Assembly (NCBI GenBank): GCA_017428585.1
Contig: JAFRQN010000300.1
Span: 1 to 13,503, forward strand
Direction of reading: 5' to 3'
From: Bacteroidota bacterium
GTDB lineage: Bacteria; Bacteroidota; Ignavibacteria; Kapaibacteriales; UBA2268
DNA length: 13,503 bases
Within the stretch, counting starts at the first letter, position 1; every line of letters begins with the position of its first letter. Below are positions 7,101 through 13,503 of this stretch, one piece after another. A model generated the notes under the pieces. The model did not search any database. It worked only from the letters and a program-made list of their open reading frames with translations, and had not been told where the DNA came from. The position numbers and the translations under genes were made by a program.

Positions 7101-8294
7101 TTATTTTTGTTTTGAAAGACAGGATTTAAGTGATTCAACAAATAAATCTATTTCTTCCAAATCTATAATAAGAGGAGGTACTATTCTTAAAACATTTCCA
7201 GATGTTGCATTTGTTATTACATTACAATTCTTCAACATATCTTGTACTAAATTGGATGCTTCAAAATTTAGCAGTAATCCTAACATAAATCCACGACCAC
7301 GTACTTCCAGAATTTGATCAGGGAATAATTTTTGTAATTCATTTAATCTCTCTTTAAAATATATTCCATTTTTATGGACTTTTTCCATTAATCCATTTTC
7401 TAATTCTTCTAATACAACTAATCCAGTAGCACAAGCTAATGCATTACCACCGTAAGTAGTTCCGTGTGTACCCTTAGACCATATAGGTGATAAATATTCC
7501 TTTGCTAAAATAGCTCCTAATGGAAGTCCGCCTCCTACACCTTTTGCCATTGTTACAATATCTGGTGTTACATCTTGATGTTGGAAACCAAAGAATTTTC
7601 CTGTACGTCCTGCACCTGCTTGAACCTCATCAGCAATAATTAAAAAATTATATTGTTCTTTTAACTTGTTTAATGTTTCTATAAATTCAGAACTTACTTC
7701 ATTTATACCACCTTCGCCCTGTATAAATTCCAATATAACACCTGCTGTTTTTTCGCTAATAGTTTTTTCTAATTCTTTGCTGTCATTAAAAGGTATTATA
7801 GTCATGTTATCAAGCCAAGGTCCCATGTTTTCCTTGTATTTTGGCTTATCCATTAATGATAATACGCCATAAGTACGTCCATGAAAACCTCCACTAAAAG
7901 CTATAATTTCTGTTTTATTATGTTCAAATCCCCATTTACGACATAATTTAATAGCTCCTTCATTTGCTTCTGTTCCAGAATTTGCTAAAAATACTCTGTC
8001 ATAACCAGATATTTCTTTTAATTTTACTGCAAAATTTAATTGTGCATCTTGATAGAAATAATTGGATACGTGTAAATATCGATGTGATTGTTTTTCTATT
8101 GCATCTAATATACGTGGATGGGAATATCCTAATGCATTAACAGCTATACCAGCTAAGAAATCATGGTAACAACTGCCGTCTTTATCCCAGATTAAATTAC
8201 CTTCTGCTTTGTCTATCAAGATAGGAAGTCTATTATATGTTTGGAAAAAAGTAACTTTATCTTTTTCCATTTGTAAACGAGTTGATATTTGCAT
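7101..8294 (-). CDS. argD: acetylornithine aminotransferase (ArgD)
   Basis: This is a 397-residue class III PLP-dependent aminotransferase expected to interconvert N-acetylglutamate semialdehyde and N-acetylornithine in arginine synthesis. Visible motifs: DFLAGIAVNALGYSHP (45-60), the cofactor-phosphate motif NSGTEANEGAIKL (105-117), GGFHGRTYG (135-143), the acidic residue in IADEVQAGAGRTG (Asp222), the Schiff-base lysine in TMAKGVGGGLPLG (Lys251), and THGTTYGGNALA (276-287). Length is typical, and the C-terminal GNVLRIVPPLII matches ArgD. No other arginine gene is adjacent. A related acyl-ornithine aminotransferase, such as the N-succinylornithine enzyme used in some Bacteroidota arginine pathways, cannot be excluded from sequence. 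The gene has its own promoter (8345-8376) and terminator, so it is probably monocistronic. Confidence 0.92.
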   Translation of the reverse strand: MQISTRLQMEKDKVTFFQTYNRLPILIDKAEGNLIWDKDGSCYHDFLAGIAVNALGYSHPRILDAIEKQSHRYLHVSNYFYQDAQLNFAVKLKEISGYDRVFLANSGTEANEGAIKLCRKWGFEHNKTEIIAFSGGFHGRTYGVLSLMDKPKYKENMGPWLDNMTIIPFNDSKELEKTISEKTAGVILEFIQGEGGINEVSSEFIETLNKLKEQYNFLIIADEVQAGAGRTGKFFGFQHQDVTPDIVTMAKGVGGGLPLGAILAKEYLSPIWSKGTHGTTYGGNALACATGLVVLEELENGLMEKVHKNGIYFKERLNELQKLFPDQILEVRGRGFMLGLLLNFEASNLVQDMLKNCNVITNATSGNVLRIVPPLIIDLEEIDLFVESLKSCLSKQK

Positions 8295-8344
8295 AATATT
8301 TAGTAAATTATTTAAATTTAGTTATTTGACAAATTATATTTATA

Positions 8345-8376
8345 CAAATCTACATTTTTTATTCTTATTTATCAAA
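8345..8376 (-). promoter_or_regulatory. argD: promoter of argD (TTTG-N20-TAGATTTG)
   Basis: On the minus strand TTTG (complement of CAAA at 8373-8376), a 20-base spacer and TAGATTTG (8345-8352) reproduce the Bacteroidota housekeeping promoter layout of TTTG and TAnnTTTG. The predicted transcription start is about 40-45 bases before the ATG at 8294. Confidence 0.6.
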
Positions 8377-8409
8377 TTTAATTTATTTTATTATGATTAC
8401 ATTATTTTC

Positions 8410-8441
8410 TTTGTATTATAATTTTTTTTTTTGTATTTTTG
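8410..8441 (+). promoter_or_regulatory. promoter of the surface-protein gene (TTTG-N20-TATTTTTG)
   Basis: TTTG at 8410-8413, a 20-base spacer and TATTTTTG at 8434-8441 match both Bacteroidota promoter elements exactly. The leader would be about 80 bases and ends with an AGGA (8517-8520) 7 bases before the ATG at 8528, a plausible ribosome-binding site. The layout mirrors the divergent argD promoter. Confidence 0.58.
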
Positions 8442-8527
8442 TAATTTAAAATGATAGTAGTATCACTTTGACAAAAATTAATTAAATAAAAATAGATATT
8501 TATTTTTCTAATATATAGGATATTTTT

Positions 8528-10417
8528 ATGATAAAGCGTATTAATTTATTATTGTTATTAACGGTTATGTTATTAACAAATGTTTATGCTGGAAATTATA
8601 AGACTGAAAGTAATTTAATATCTAAAGACTTAAAAGCAAAATTAGAAAGTAAATTACTTGAAGCTCAATTAGGAACGGAATATTTTGTTATTGTGCCTCC
8701 TAACGATCCAACAGCAGGAACTTATATGTGTGAAGTATATGTAGGTGCACGCGAACCGTGTACTGTTTATATTGATCAACCGAATGGTGTTGGTTTGATA
8801 GATGCTGTACAAATAACAAAACCTTACTCTATTATAAAAAAAGGGTTGCCTCGTAATTGGGAAATTCGTGGTAAAGATGAAGAACCAGAAGACTTAGCGT
8901 TAAAAATATGGTCTGATAAACCTATAATGGTTTATTTAGGCAGTCATGCAAGTGCTACGGCAGAAGGTTATATGGCATTGCCTGTAAATGCTTTAGGTAC
9001 ACGATATGTACATTGTTCATGGAAAAGCAATCAAGAAAGTGCTTCAAACGATCGTTTCCATACAGGTTTCATAGTAGGAGCTACTCAAAGTGGTACAAAA
9101 GTGCAGGTTAAATTGAGAGGTAAAAATTTAAGTGCTGCATCAGGATGTGTTACAGATGGTAATGCTCACAAAATAGGAAGTACATTTACTTTACCAGTTA
9201 TGGATGAATGGCAGGCAATTAATGTTTGGGATGAATTAATGGAGGTTTCAAATACTCGAGGGAAATGTGACTTTTCTGGTTCCACAATTACATCAAATAA
9301 ACCTATTGCAATGTTTTCTATTCATGAAAGAACAGATATTCCATTAACAACAGGTAACCGTGATAATTTAGTTGAACAATTGCTGCCTGTAAATATGTGG
9401 GGTAAAAAACATATTTCATTACAATTAAGATGTACAGGTGCTACGCCTAAGCCTGTAGGTAATGAAGTATTAGATCCAGATTTAAAAGTAGGTGATTATT
9501 TTAGGGTTGTAGCTGCAGAAGCATCTACGAATTTGAATGTTAAATGGTGGCATACGAAAACAGGTGAATTAATAAAAGAATTAAAGAATCAAAAATTAGA
9601 TGCAGAAGGCTCTTTCTGGGAGTGGAATGAAAATATTTCTCAACCACGACAAGCTGGTATATTAAGTGTTCAAGGTGTAGCTTTATTTGAATCAGACAAG
9701 CCTGTTCAAGTAATGCAATATTGTTTTTCAACAGGTTATGGTCAAGAGGGCGGAAACTTTGATCCTTTAATGGTTATTGTACCACCAATAGAACAATATG
9801 GATATGAAACTATAATGCAGACATCATCATATACTGCTATGAATGAACATTATATAAATATTATAGCAGAAGGTGATGCAAGCGATCCTATTAAGAATGA
9901 AGAGACATTGGGCAAGGTAACAATATCTACAATGGGTGGCAACTATGCTAAATTAGTAGAAAAAGATGAATCTATTCTAAAAAATAATGTTCCTGGTACA
10001 AATTATTACTTTTCTGGTCTAACCGTTTCAGGTGCTACTACTTATGCAATTAAAAGTAAAACAAAAGTAGCAGCAACTGTATTTGGATTTGGAAATGTTA
10101 TTTCTTATGGCTGGCCTGCATCAATGGCATTGGTAGAAACATCTGAAAAAGATACATTGTTCCCTCAAATACATCAAGTTTCAGGTTGTGTGCCTACTAT
10201 AGATAATATACCTGTAGGTGGAGCTGAAGACAGAGGAAAACAAAAAGGCAAATATCATTTCTTTACATATTTTGCAGATACAACAAATTATCCTGCACCT
10301 GATCAATTTGCAGATCCTCAGGTTGATTTAGGAATATCATACGCACCAAGATTAGTAATTCCTGATGATATAAAAGATGAAGAAAGAGAATTATTAGATA
10401 ATTTATCAGTTAGCTAG
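8528..10417 (+). CDS. N-terminal part of the surface protein: signal peptide and IgGFc-binding-like region, ends at TAG
   Basis: This is the only piece with a complete translation start, so it is what would be made if the stops are real: 629 residues. The signal peptide (KR, then a long Leu-rich core, cleavage after VYA at residue 21) sends it across the inner membrane. Residues about 200-300 carry the IgGFc-binding-domain pattern: a stretch of small strands, GSTITSNKPIAMFS, then DNLVEQLLPVNMWGKKH. The flanking regions 50-200 and 300-540 continue as beta-rich repeats of the same character (EYFVIVPP at the start, FDPLMVIVPPIEQYG later). The family is named after mammalian IgG-Fc-binding protein; in bacteria the ligand is generally unknown, and no binding activity can be claimed. 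The product would end in the linker before the first ASH domain and carry no sorting domain, so it would probably stay in the periplasm. Confidence 0.85.
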   Translation: MIKRINLLLLLTVMLLTNVYAGNYKTESNLISKDLKAKLESKLLEAQLGTEYFVIVPPNDPTAGTYMCEVYVGAREPCTVYIDQPNGVGLIDAVQITKPYSIIKKGLPRNWEIRGKDEEPEDLALKIWSDKPIMVYLGSHASATAEGYMALPVNALGTRYVHCSWKSNQESASNDRFHTGFIVGATQSGTKVQVKLRGKNLSAASGCVTDGNAHKIGSTFTLPVMDEWQAINVWDELMEVSNTRGKCDFSGSTITSNKPIAMFSIHERTDIPLTTGNRDNLVEQLLPVNMWGKKHISLQLRCTGATPKPVGNEVLDPDLKVGDYFRVVAAEASTNLNVKWWHTKTGELIKELKNQKLDAEGSFWEWNENISQPRQAGILSVQGVALFESDKPVQVMQYCFSTGYGQEGGNFDPLMVIVPPIEQYGYETIMQTSSYTAMNEHYINIIAEGDASDPIKNEETLGKVTISTMGGNYAKLVEKDESILKNNVPGTNYYFSGLTVSGATTYAIKSKTKVAATVFGFGNVISYGWPASMALVETSEKDTLFPQIHQVSGCVPTIDNIPVGGAEDRGKQKGKYHFFTYFADTTNYPAPDQFADPQVDLGISYAPRLVIPDDIKDEERELLDNLSVS

Positions 10418-11764
10418 TATTATTATTTTATACCTTCTAAGGCACCATCAACAACCTTGGATTCAAGAGAAACTATAAAATATGGTGCTGTAGAATTTAA
10501 TGTAGAAGATATATATAAAGATGCTCTTGGATTTGCAAGTTATACTGATAGAGCAGGAAATGAAACAGTTGATACTTTGATTTATATAGCAGATAAAGTG
10601 GAATGGCGTATAGATGGTCAAGAAGTAGACATGGTTGATTTTGGTTCTAAAACAGTAGGAGGTGTTTATACAGCTATAGTAAAATTAAAGAATGTATCTG
10701 AAAAAGAAATTCATATAAAAGAATTGTTTTTGTCAGGAAGAGAACCAATGTATACTCTTACTAAAGGTACAACAGGGTTGCCTGTAACATTGGGTCCAGG
10801 TGAAGAACATGAAATAGAAGTTACTTATCAACCAACATCAGGCGGTACTGCATTTGATGTAATAACATTATATACAGATTGTTTGCAATTTACATTGAAC
10901 GTAGTAGGTGGTAGTGGTATAGCAAGAATAGAAGTAAGTGATATAGATTTTGGACGTATTTTAGTTGGTACTAAAACAAAAGTAAATCAAGGTGGTACTA
11001 CTGTAACATTATCAATAACAAATAATGGTACAGAAGATTTACGTATTACAGGTTATCATTTTGATCCACCACAAGATCCAGATAATGGTCCATTTTTCTA
11101 TGAAGTACAAGCAGGAGCTGAACCAACACCAGAAAATCCATGGATTATTGCAAAGAATGGTGGTACTAAAACTGGTATAAGACAAATTATGTTCTTGCCT
11201 TCAGCAAAAATACCATACGAAACAAGACTTTATTTTGAAAGCAATGCAGCAAGTACAGATTTAGATCCAAATAGAAAAGAGTATGCAATTATAAAGGGCG
11301 AAGGTATTCAACCAGGTCCACAAATTACAAGCTATGATTGGGGCGAAAGAAGAGTAAAAACTGTAAATAAAGCAACAGTTCGTTTAACAAATTCTGGAAA
11401 TACTTCATTAACAATATCAAGAATAGCAAATGATTTGGATAATTGGAATACAAATGCTGCTGGTGCATTAGTATCACCAGACGGTTCATACAAAGTATTA
11501 AATGCTGCATCTTATGAAGGTAAAGTTGTTTATCCAGAAGATGGCGATGAAGATCCTAAATATATAGATATTGATGTAGAATATGAACCACAATCAGAAT
11601 ATGAACCATACGGCAGTTCACCAACAATGGTAAGATTCTATGTTAATTTTGAAAAGAATTCAGGTGTAAAAGATAATACAGTTTATAGTGTATTAGAAGG
11701 AAAGGGTATTTTACCAAAGATATCTGTATCAGGTTATAAATTCCCTCTAACAGAAAAAGATTAA
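10418..11764 (+). CDS. middle part of the surface protein: three ASH domains, between TAG and TAA
   Basis: This open stretch is in the same phase as the piece before it and lies between two stops. It starts with YYYFIPSKAPS directly after the TAG and has no ATG until 10631; a TTG at 10457 is the first conventional start but has no ribosome-binding site. ASH-type (ASPM-SPD-2-Hydin) domains are recognised by repeats of VDFG/IDFG, then LxNVSEKEIHI or ITNNGTEDLRI, then a LGPGEEHEIEVTYQP strand. They begin near 10595, 10921 and 11305, and the last is followed by the start of a fourth (LPKISVSGYKF) that is cut by the TAA. Such domains are usually stalk-like spacers in exported proteins. I regard it as an internal segment of the interrupted gene, not an independent one. 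Confidence 0.6.
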   Translation, partial: YYYFIPSKAPSTTLDSRETIKYGAVEFNVEDIYKDALGFASYTDRAGNETVDTLIYIADKVEWRIDGQEVDMVDFGSKTVGGVYTAIVKLKNVSEKEIHIKELFLSGREPMYTLTKGTTGLPVTLGPGEEHEIEVTYQPTSGGTAFDVITLYTDCLQFTLNVVGGSGIARIEVSDIDFGRILVGTKTKVNQGGTTVTLSITNNGTEDLRITGYHFDPPQDPDNGPFFYEVQAGAEPTPENPWIIAKNGGTKTGIRQIMFLPSAKIPYETRLYFESNAASTDLDPNRKEYAIIKGEGIQPGPQITSYDWGERRVKTVNKATVRLTNSGNTSLTISRIANDLDNWNTNAAGALVSPDGSYKVLNAASYEGKVVYPEDGDEDPKYIDIDVEYEPQSEYEPYGSSPTMVRFYVNFEKNSGVKDNTVYSVLEGKGILPKISVSGYKFPLTEKD

Positions 11765-13120
11765 GTATGTGAAGAAGAAGGTACTGTTATTATTCGCAAT
11801 ACAAGTGAAACATCAAGATTATATATAAAATCTATAAGTTTTGCAGATGGAAATTATCAAATTTCTGACTATACATTGACACCTTCATTGAATAGTCATG
11901 ATAATACATACATAGATAAAAATGATTCAATAGTTTATAAAGTTATATTTAAACCATTGAGTACTAATCCTGTTTCACGTGTAGCAAAGATATTAGTTGA
12001 AAATGATGCAAAAGAAGGTCCAGAAGAACATCCAATAATAACACGAGATACATTATTAGAAGGTACAACATTTGATATAGGATTTAGTAATAGCCATATA
12101 GATTATGGAACTGTTACAAGATGTATTGATACAATCAGTCAATTTGTTATATATAATAATAGTACAACAAATGATTTAGTTGTAGATAGTATAATAGTAG
12201 ACAGACTTTCAGAATACAGTGGTGCATTTGAATTGGCAAATGTTACATTGCCTATTACTATTCGTCCAGAAAGTTCAAAGAATATTCAGGTAAGATTTGT
12301 AGCAAGTAAAACAAATGAAATAGGCGACATATCAACAGAAGCAGAAATATATACTAACATGGGTAACAGTAAGGCAGAAATAAAAGCAAGACCATTGATT
12401 ATTCCAGTAAACTTATCATTGACAGAAATAAGAAATAGAATTGCTGGAGAAATAATTGCTATGCCAGTTACTATTACAATGGGTACAAACGATGCATTCT
12501 ATACTTACAATCATGCAAACATTACTCATGTAGAATTTGTAGTAAATATTAATCCAAATACAGCTCGTATTTCAAGTGTAACAGGTGAAAATGGATGGAA
12601 TTTCACAATAGCAGATTCTGATTATAGAACAGGAAAAATTAAAGTAGTTGGAATAGGAAATCCATTAATTGGTGATGGAAAATTATGTAATATAAATACT
12701 ATAGTTTTATCATCAGATACTAAGGAAGTACCATTAGAATTAAGTGATATTTCATTCGATACAAGAGATAATTGTATAAGCAGTACAAACGAACCTGGTT
12801 TAATAACATACGAAATATGTGCTGATAATTTGAGAAGTATAGTTATAGGTGATAATGATTACGCCTTATTGCCAGTTACTCCAAATCCATTTAAAGGCAA
12901 TGATTTAACAATAAATTATAGTTTAGGATTAGATGGTGATGTTATTATAAATATTTATAATGCAGCAGGAGAATTGGTAAGAGAAGTAGTTAATGCATCA
13001 GAAGTTTCAGGTCAATATAGTAAAAATGTAAACGTATCAGACTTAGGTTCAGGAACTTATATAATAACAATGAAGAGTGGACCTTATGAAACAAGACAAC
13101 AATTAATTATTGTAAAATAA
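11765..13120 (+). CDS. C-terminal part of the surface protein: ASH domains, cohesin-like region and T9SS type A sorting domain
   Basis: This stretch continues in the same phase after the TAA. The first 37 codons (VCEEEGTVIIRNTSETSRLY and on) complete the fourth ASH domain and lie before the first TTG (11876), so starting there would cut the domain. A fifth ASH domain (SHIDYGTV to about 12410) follows. Next is a beta-rich segment (about 12410-12800) with PVTITMG, THVEFVVNINPN and GKIKVVGIGNP, resembling a cohesin-type fold. Last comes a type IX sorting domain: TPNPFKGN, then INIYNAAGELV and LGSGTYIITM, ending QQLIIVK. In T9SS this C-terminal domain directs passage through the outer membrane and is then removed, leaving the protein attached or secreted. 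Without its N-terminal signal peptide this piece could not be exported. Confidence 0.62.
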   Translation, partial: VCEEEGTVIIRNTSETSRLYIKSISFADGNYQISDYTLTPSLNSHDNTYIDKNDSIVYKVIFKPLSTNPVSRVAKILVENDAKEGPEEHPIITRDTLLEGTTFDIGFSNSHIDYGTVTRCIDTISQFVIYNNSTTNDLVVDSIIVDRLSEYSGAFELANVTLPITIRPESSKNIQVRFVASKTNEIGDISTEAEIYTNMGNSKAEIKARPLIIPVNLSLTEIRNRIAGEIIAMPVTITMGTNDAFYTYNHANITHVEFVVNINPNTARISSVTGENGWNFTIADSDYRTGKIKVVGIGNPLIGDGKLCNINTIVLSSDTKEVPLELSDISFDTRDNCISSTNEPGLITYEICADNLRSIVIGDNDYALLPVTPNPFKGNDLTINYSLGLDGDVIINIYNAAGELVREVVNASEVSGQYSKNVNVSDLGSGTYIITMKSGPYETRQQLIIVK

Positions 13121-13136
13121 TTAAATAACAATAATC

Positions 13137-13173
13137 AAAAAAAACACTTTCTATATAGAAAGTGTTTTTTTTT
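13137..13173 (+). terminator. terminator after the surface-protein gene
   Basis: An inverted repeat centred on CTATATAG (13151-13158) has arms ACACTTT and AAAGTGT, preceded by eight A and followed by nine T. It starts 16 bases after the final stop of the surface-protein frame and before rimO, so the two genes are probably transcribed separately. Confidence 0.9.
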
Positions 13174-13281
13174 GATTATTAATAAATAAAATTACTAAAA
13201 ATAGGATAAAAAATATTATTTTAATATATAGTAAATAATTAAGATTTTGATTTTTTATAAGATTTTTTTGTAAATTTAGTT

Positions 13282-13503
13282 ATGAAAAGAAAGGTTTGTA
13301 TAATAACGCTGGGTTGTCCTAAAAATATAACTGATTCCGAATATATTATGGCATCTTTGCCAAAAGACAAATATATTTTAACAGATTCTCCAATTGAATC
13401 AGATTTGATTTTATTGAATACGTGTGGATTTATTGCGGATTCTATAAAAGAAAGTGAATCCTATATAAAAAGTTTATCAAATTTAAAAAAGAAGTATTCT
13501 TAT
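13282..13503 (+). CDS. rimO: ribosomal protein uS12 methylthiotransferase RimO, 5' part (runs off the window)
   Basis: The first 74 codons of a radical-SAM methylthiotransferase are present, reaching the right edge without a stop. RimO adds a methylthio group to an aspartate of ribosomal protein S12, using two iron-sulfur clusters. The N-terminal UPF0004 domain is clear: ITLGCPKNITDSE with Cys12, then LLNTCGFIADSIKES with Cys48. These are two of the three ligands of the auxiliary cluster. The third, and the CxxxCxxC of the radical-SAM domain, would lie beyond the window. NTCGFI followed by xxxxxES is typical of RimO, whereas the sister enzyme MiaB usually has NTCSVR. Upstream a TTTG (13246-13249) and TAAATTTA (13271-13278) with a 21-base gap resemble a promoter, but would give an almost leaderless message. 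Confidence 0.9.
   Translation, partial: MKRKVCIITLGCPKNITDSEYIMASLPKDKYILTDSPIESDLILLNTCGFIADSIKESESYIKSLSNLKKKYSY

Larger units (their letters stand above)
8528..13120 (+). pseudogene. interrupted T9SS-sorted surface protein: IgGFc-binding-like region, ASH domains, cohesin-like region, sorting domain; two in-frame stops
   Basis: One reading phase of 1530 codons runs from the ATG at 8528 to TAA at 13120, broken only by TAG (codon 630, 10415-10417) and TAA (codon 1079, 11762-11764). Order along the protein: signal peptide 1-21; IgGFc-binding-like region about 45-560; ASH-type immunoglobulin-like domains at about 690-795, 800-910, 926-1060, 1062-1170 and 1182-1290; a cohesin-like segment about 1295-1425; and a type IX secretion sorting domain about 1444-1530. 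The second stop lies inside the fourth ASH domain. The downstream pieces have no ATG until 10631 and 12359, both well inside folded domains, so the three pieces derive from one gene. No frameshift or codon decay is visible. Recent inactivation, sequence error, or readthrough are all possible; I favour the first two. Confidence 0.68.

Noticed and set aside
8209..8421. Plus-strand open frame over the argD start and the divergent promoters
   Set aside because: It overlaps the 5' end of argD and both promoter boxes, and its composition is only AT-rich Phe/Ile/Leu/Tyr.
10415..10417. Pyrrolysine insertion at the TAG
   Set aside because: The protein is not a methyltransferase type known to use it, and the second interruption is TAA, which pyrrolysine insertion does not explain.
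11325..11510. Minus-strand open frame of 61 codons opposite the surface gene
   Set aside because: Shadow of a well-supported plus-strand domain, with no start context or known motif.
8528..13120. Alternative genetic code with TAA/TAG read as an amino acid
   Set aside because: purS ends properly at TAG, and pgpA, the lipoprotein gene, purQ, cyuA and argD end at TAA at the lengths expected for their families, so both codons act as stops here.
8528..13120. Phase variation by homopolymer slippage
   Set aside because: The phase is unchanged across both interruptions and no long homopolymer or short tandem repeat sits at either stop.
1..13503. CRISPR array, insertion sequence, prophage, tRNA or rRNA
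   Set aside because: No regularly spaced direct repeats, transposase or integrase motifs, or cloverleaf/rRNA sequences were seen on either strand.

Overview
The window is AT-rich (roughly 30% G+C by eye) bacterial chromosome that looks like the Bacteroidota-Chlorobi group. Four things point there: a C-terminal sorting domain of the type IX secretion system (T9SS), promoter -7 boxes of the TAnnTTTG type, a lipoprotein with acidic residues right after its Cys, and a surface protein combining an IgGFc-binding-like region with ASH domains. The stand-alone PurS and PurQ (small-type FGAM synthase) fit the Chlorobi/Ignavibacteria/Kapabacteria side better than classical Bacteroidetes, which usually carry one large PurL. 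This placement is inference. All three standard stops end housekeeping genes here (TAA several times, TAG for purS, TGA for recJ), so the normal bacterial code applies.

Layout from the left. A terminator is followed by pgpA (phospholipid synthesis, minus). Next is a minus-strand lipoprotein with four TIG/IPT domains and a C-terminal formylglycine-generating-enzyme-like domain. A 324-base divergent spacer leads to recJ (plus), which converges with a minus-strand operon purS-purQ-cyuA (purine synthesis and L-cysteine desulfidase). Then comes argD (minus, arginine synthesis), with its own terminator hairpin and a well-formed promoter. Divergent from argD, and driven by a promoter of the same design, is a 4.6-kb surface-protein gene. 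After its terminator the 5' part of rimO (plus) runs off the right end.

The main oddity is the surface-protein gene at 8528-13120. One uninterrupted phase covers a signal peptide, an IgGFc-binding-like region, about five ASH domains, a cohesin-like region and a T9SS sorting domain. It is broken by two in-frame stops, TAG at 10415-10417 and TAA at 11762-11764, with no frameshift. The second stop lies inside an ASH domain, and neither downstream piece has an early ATG, so the pieces are parts of one gene rather than three genes. The simplest readings are a very recently inactivated gene or sequence/assembly error; readthrough is possible but unsupported by the sequence alone. If the stops are real and not read through, the product loses its sorting domain and could not be anchored or released at the surface by T9SS.

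The rest is ordinary housekeeping. No tRNA, rRNA, CRISPR array, insertion sequence or phage gene was seen.
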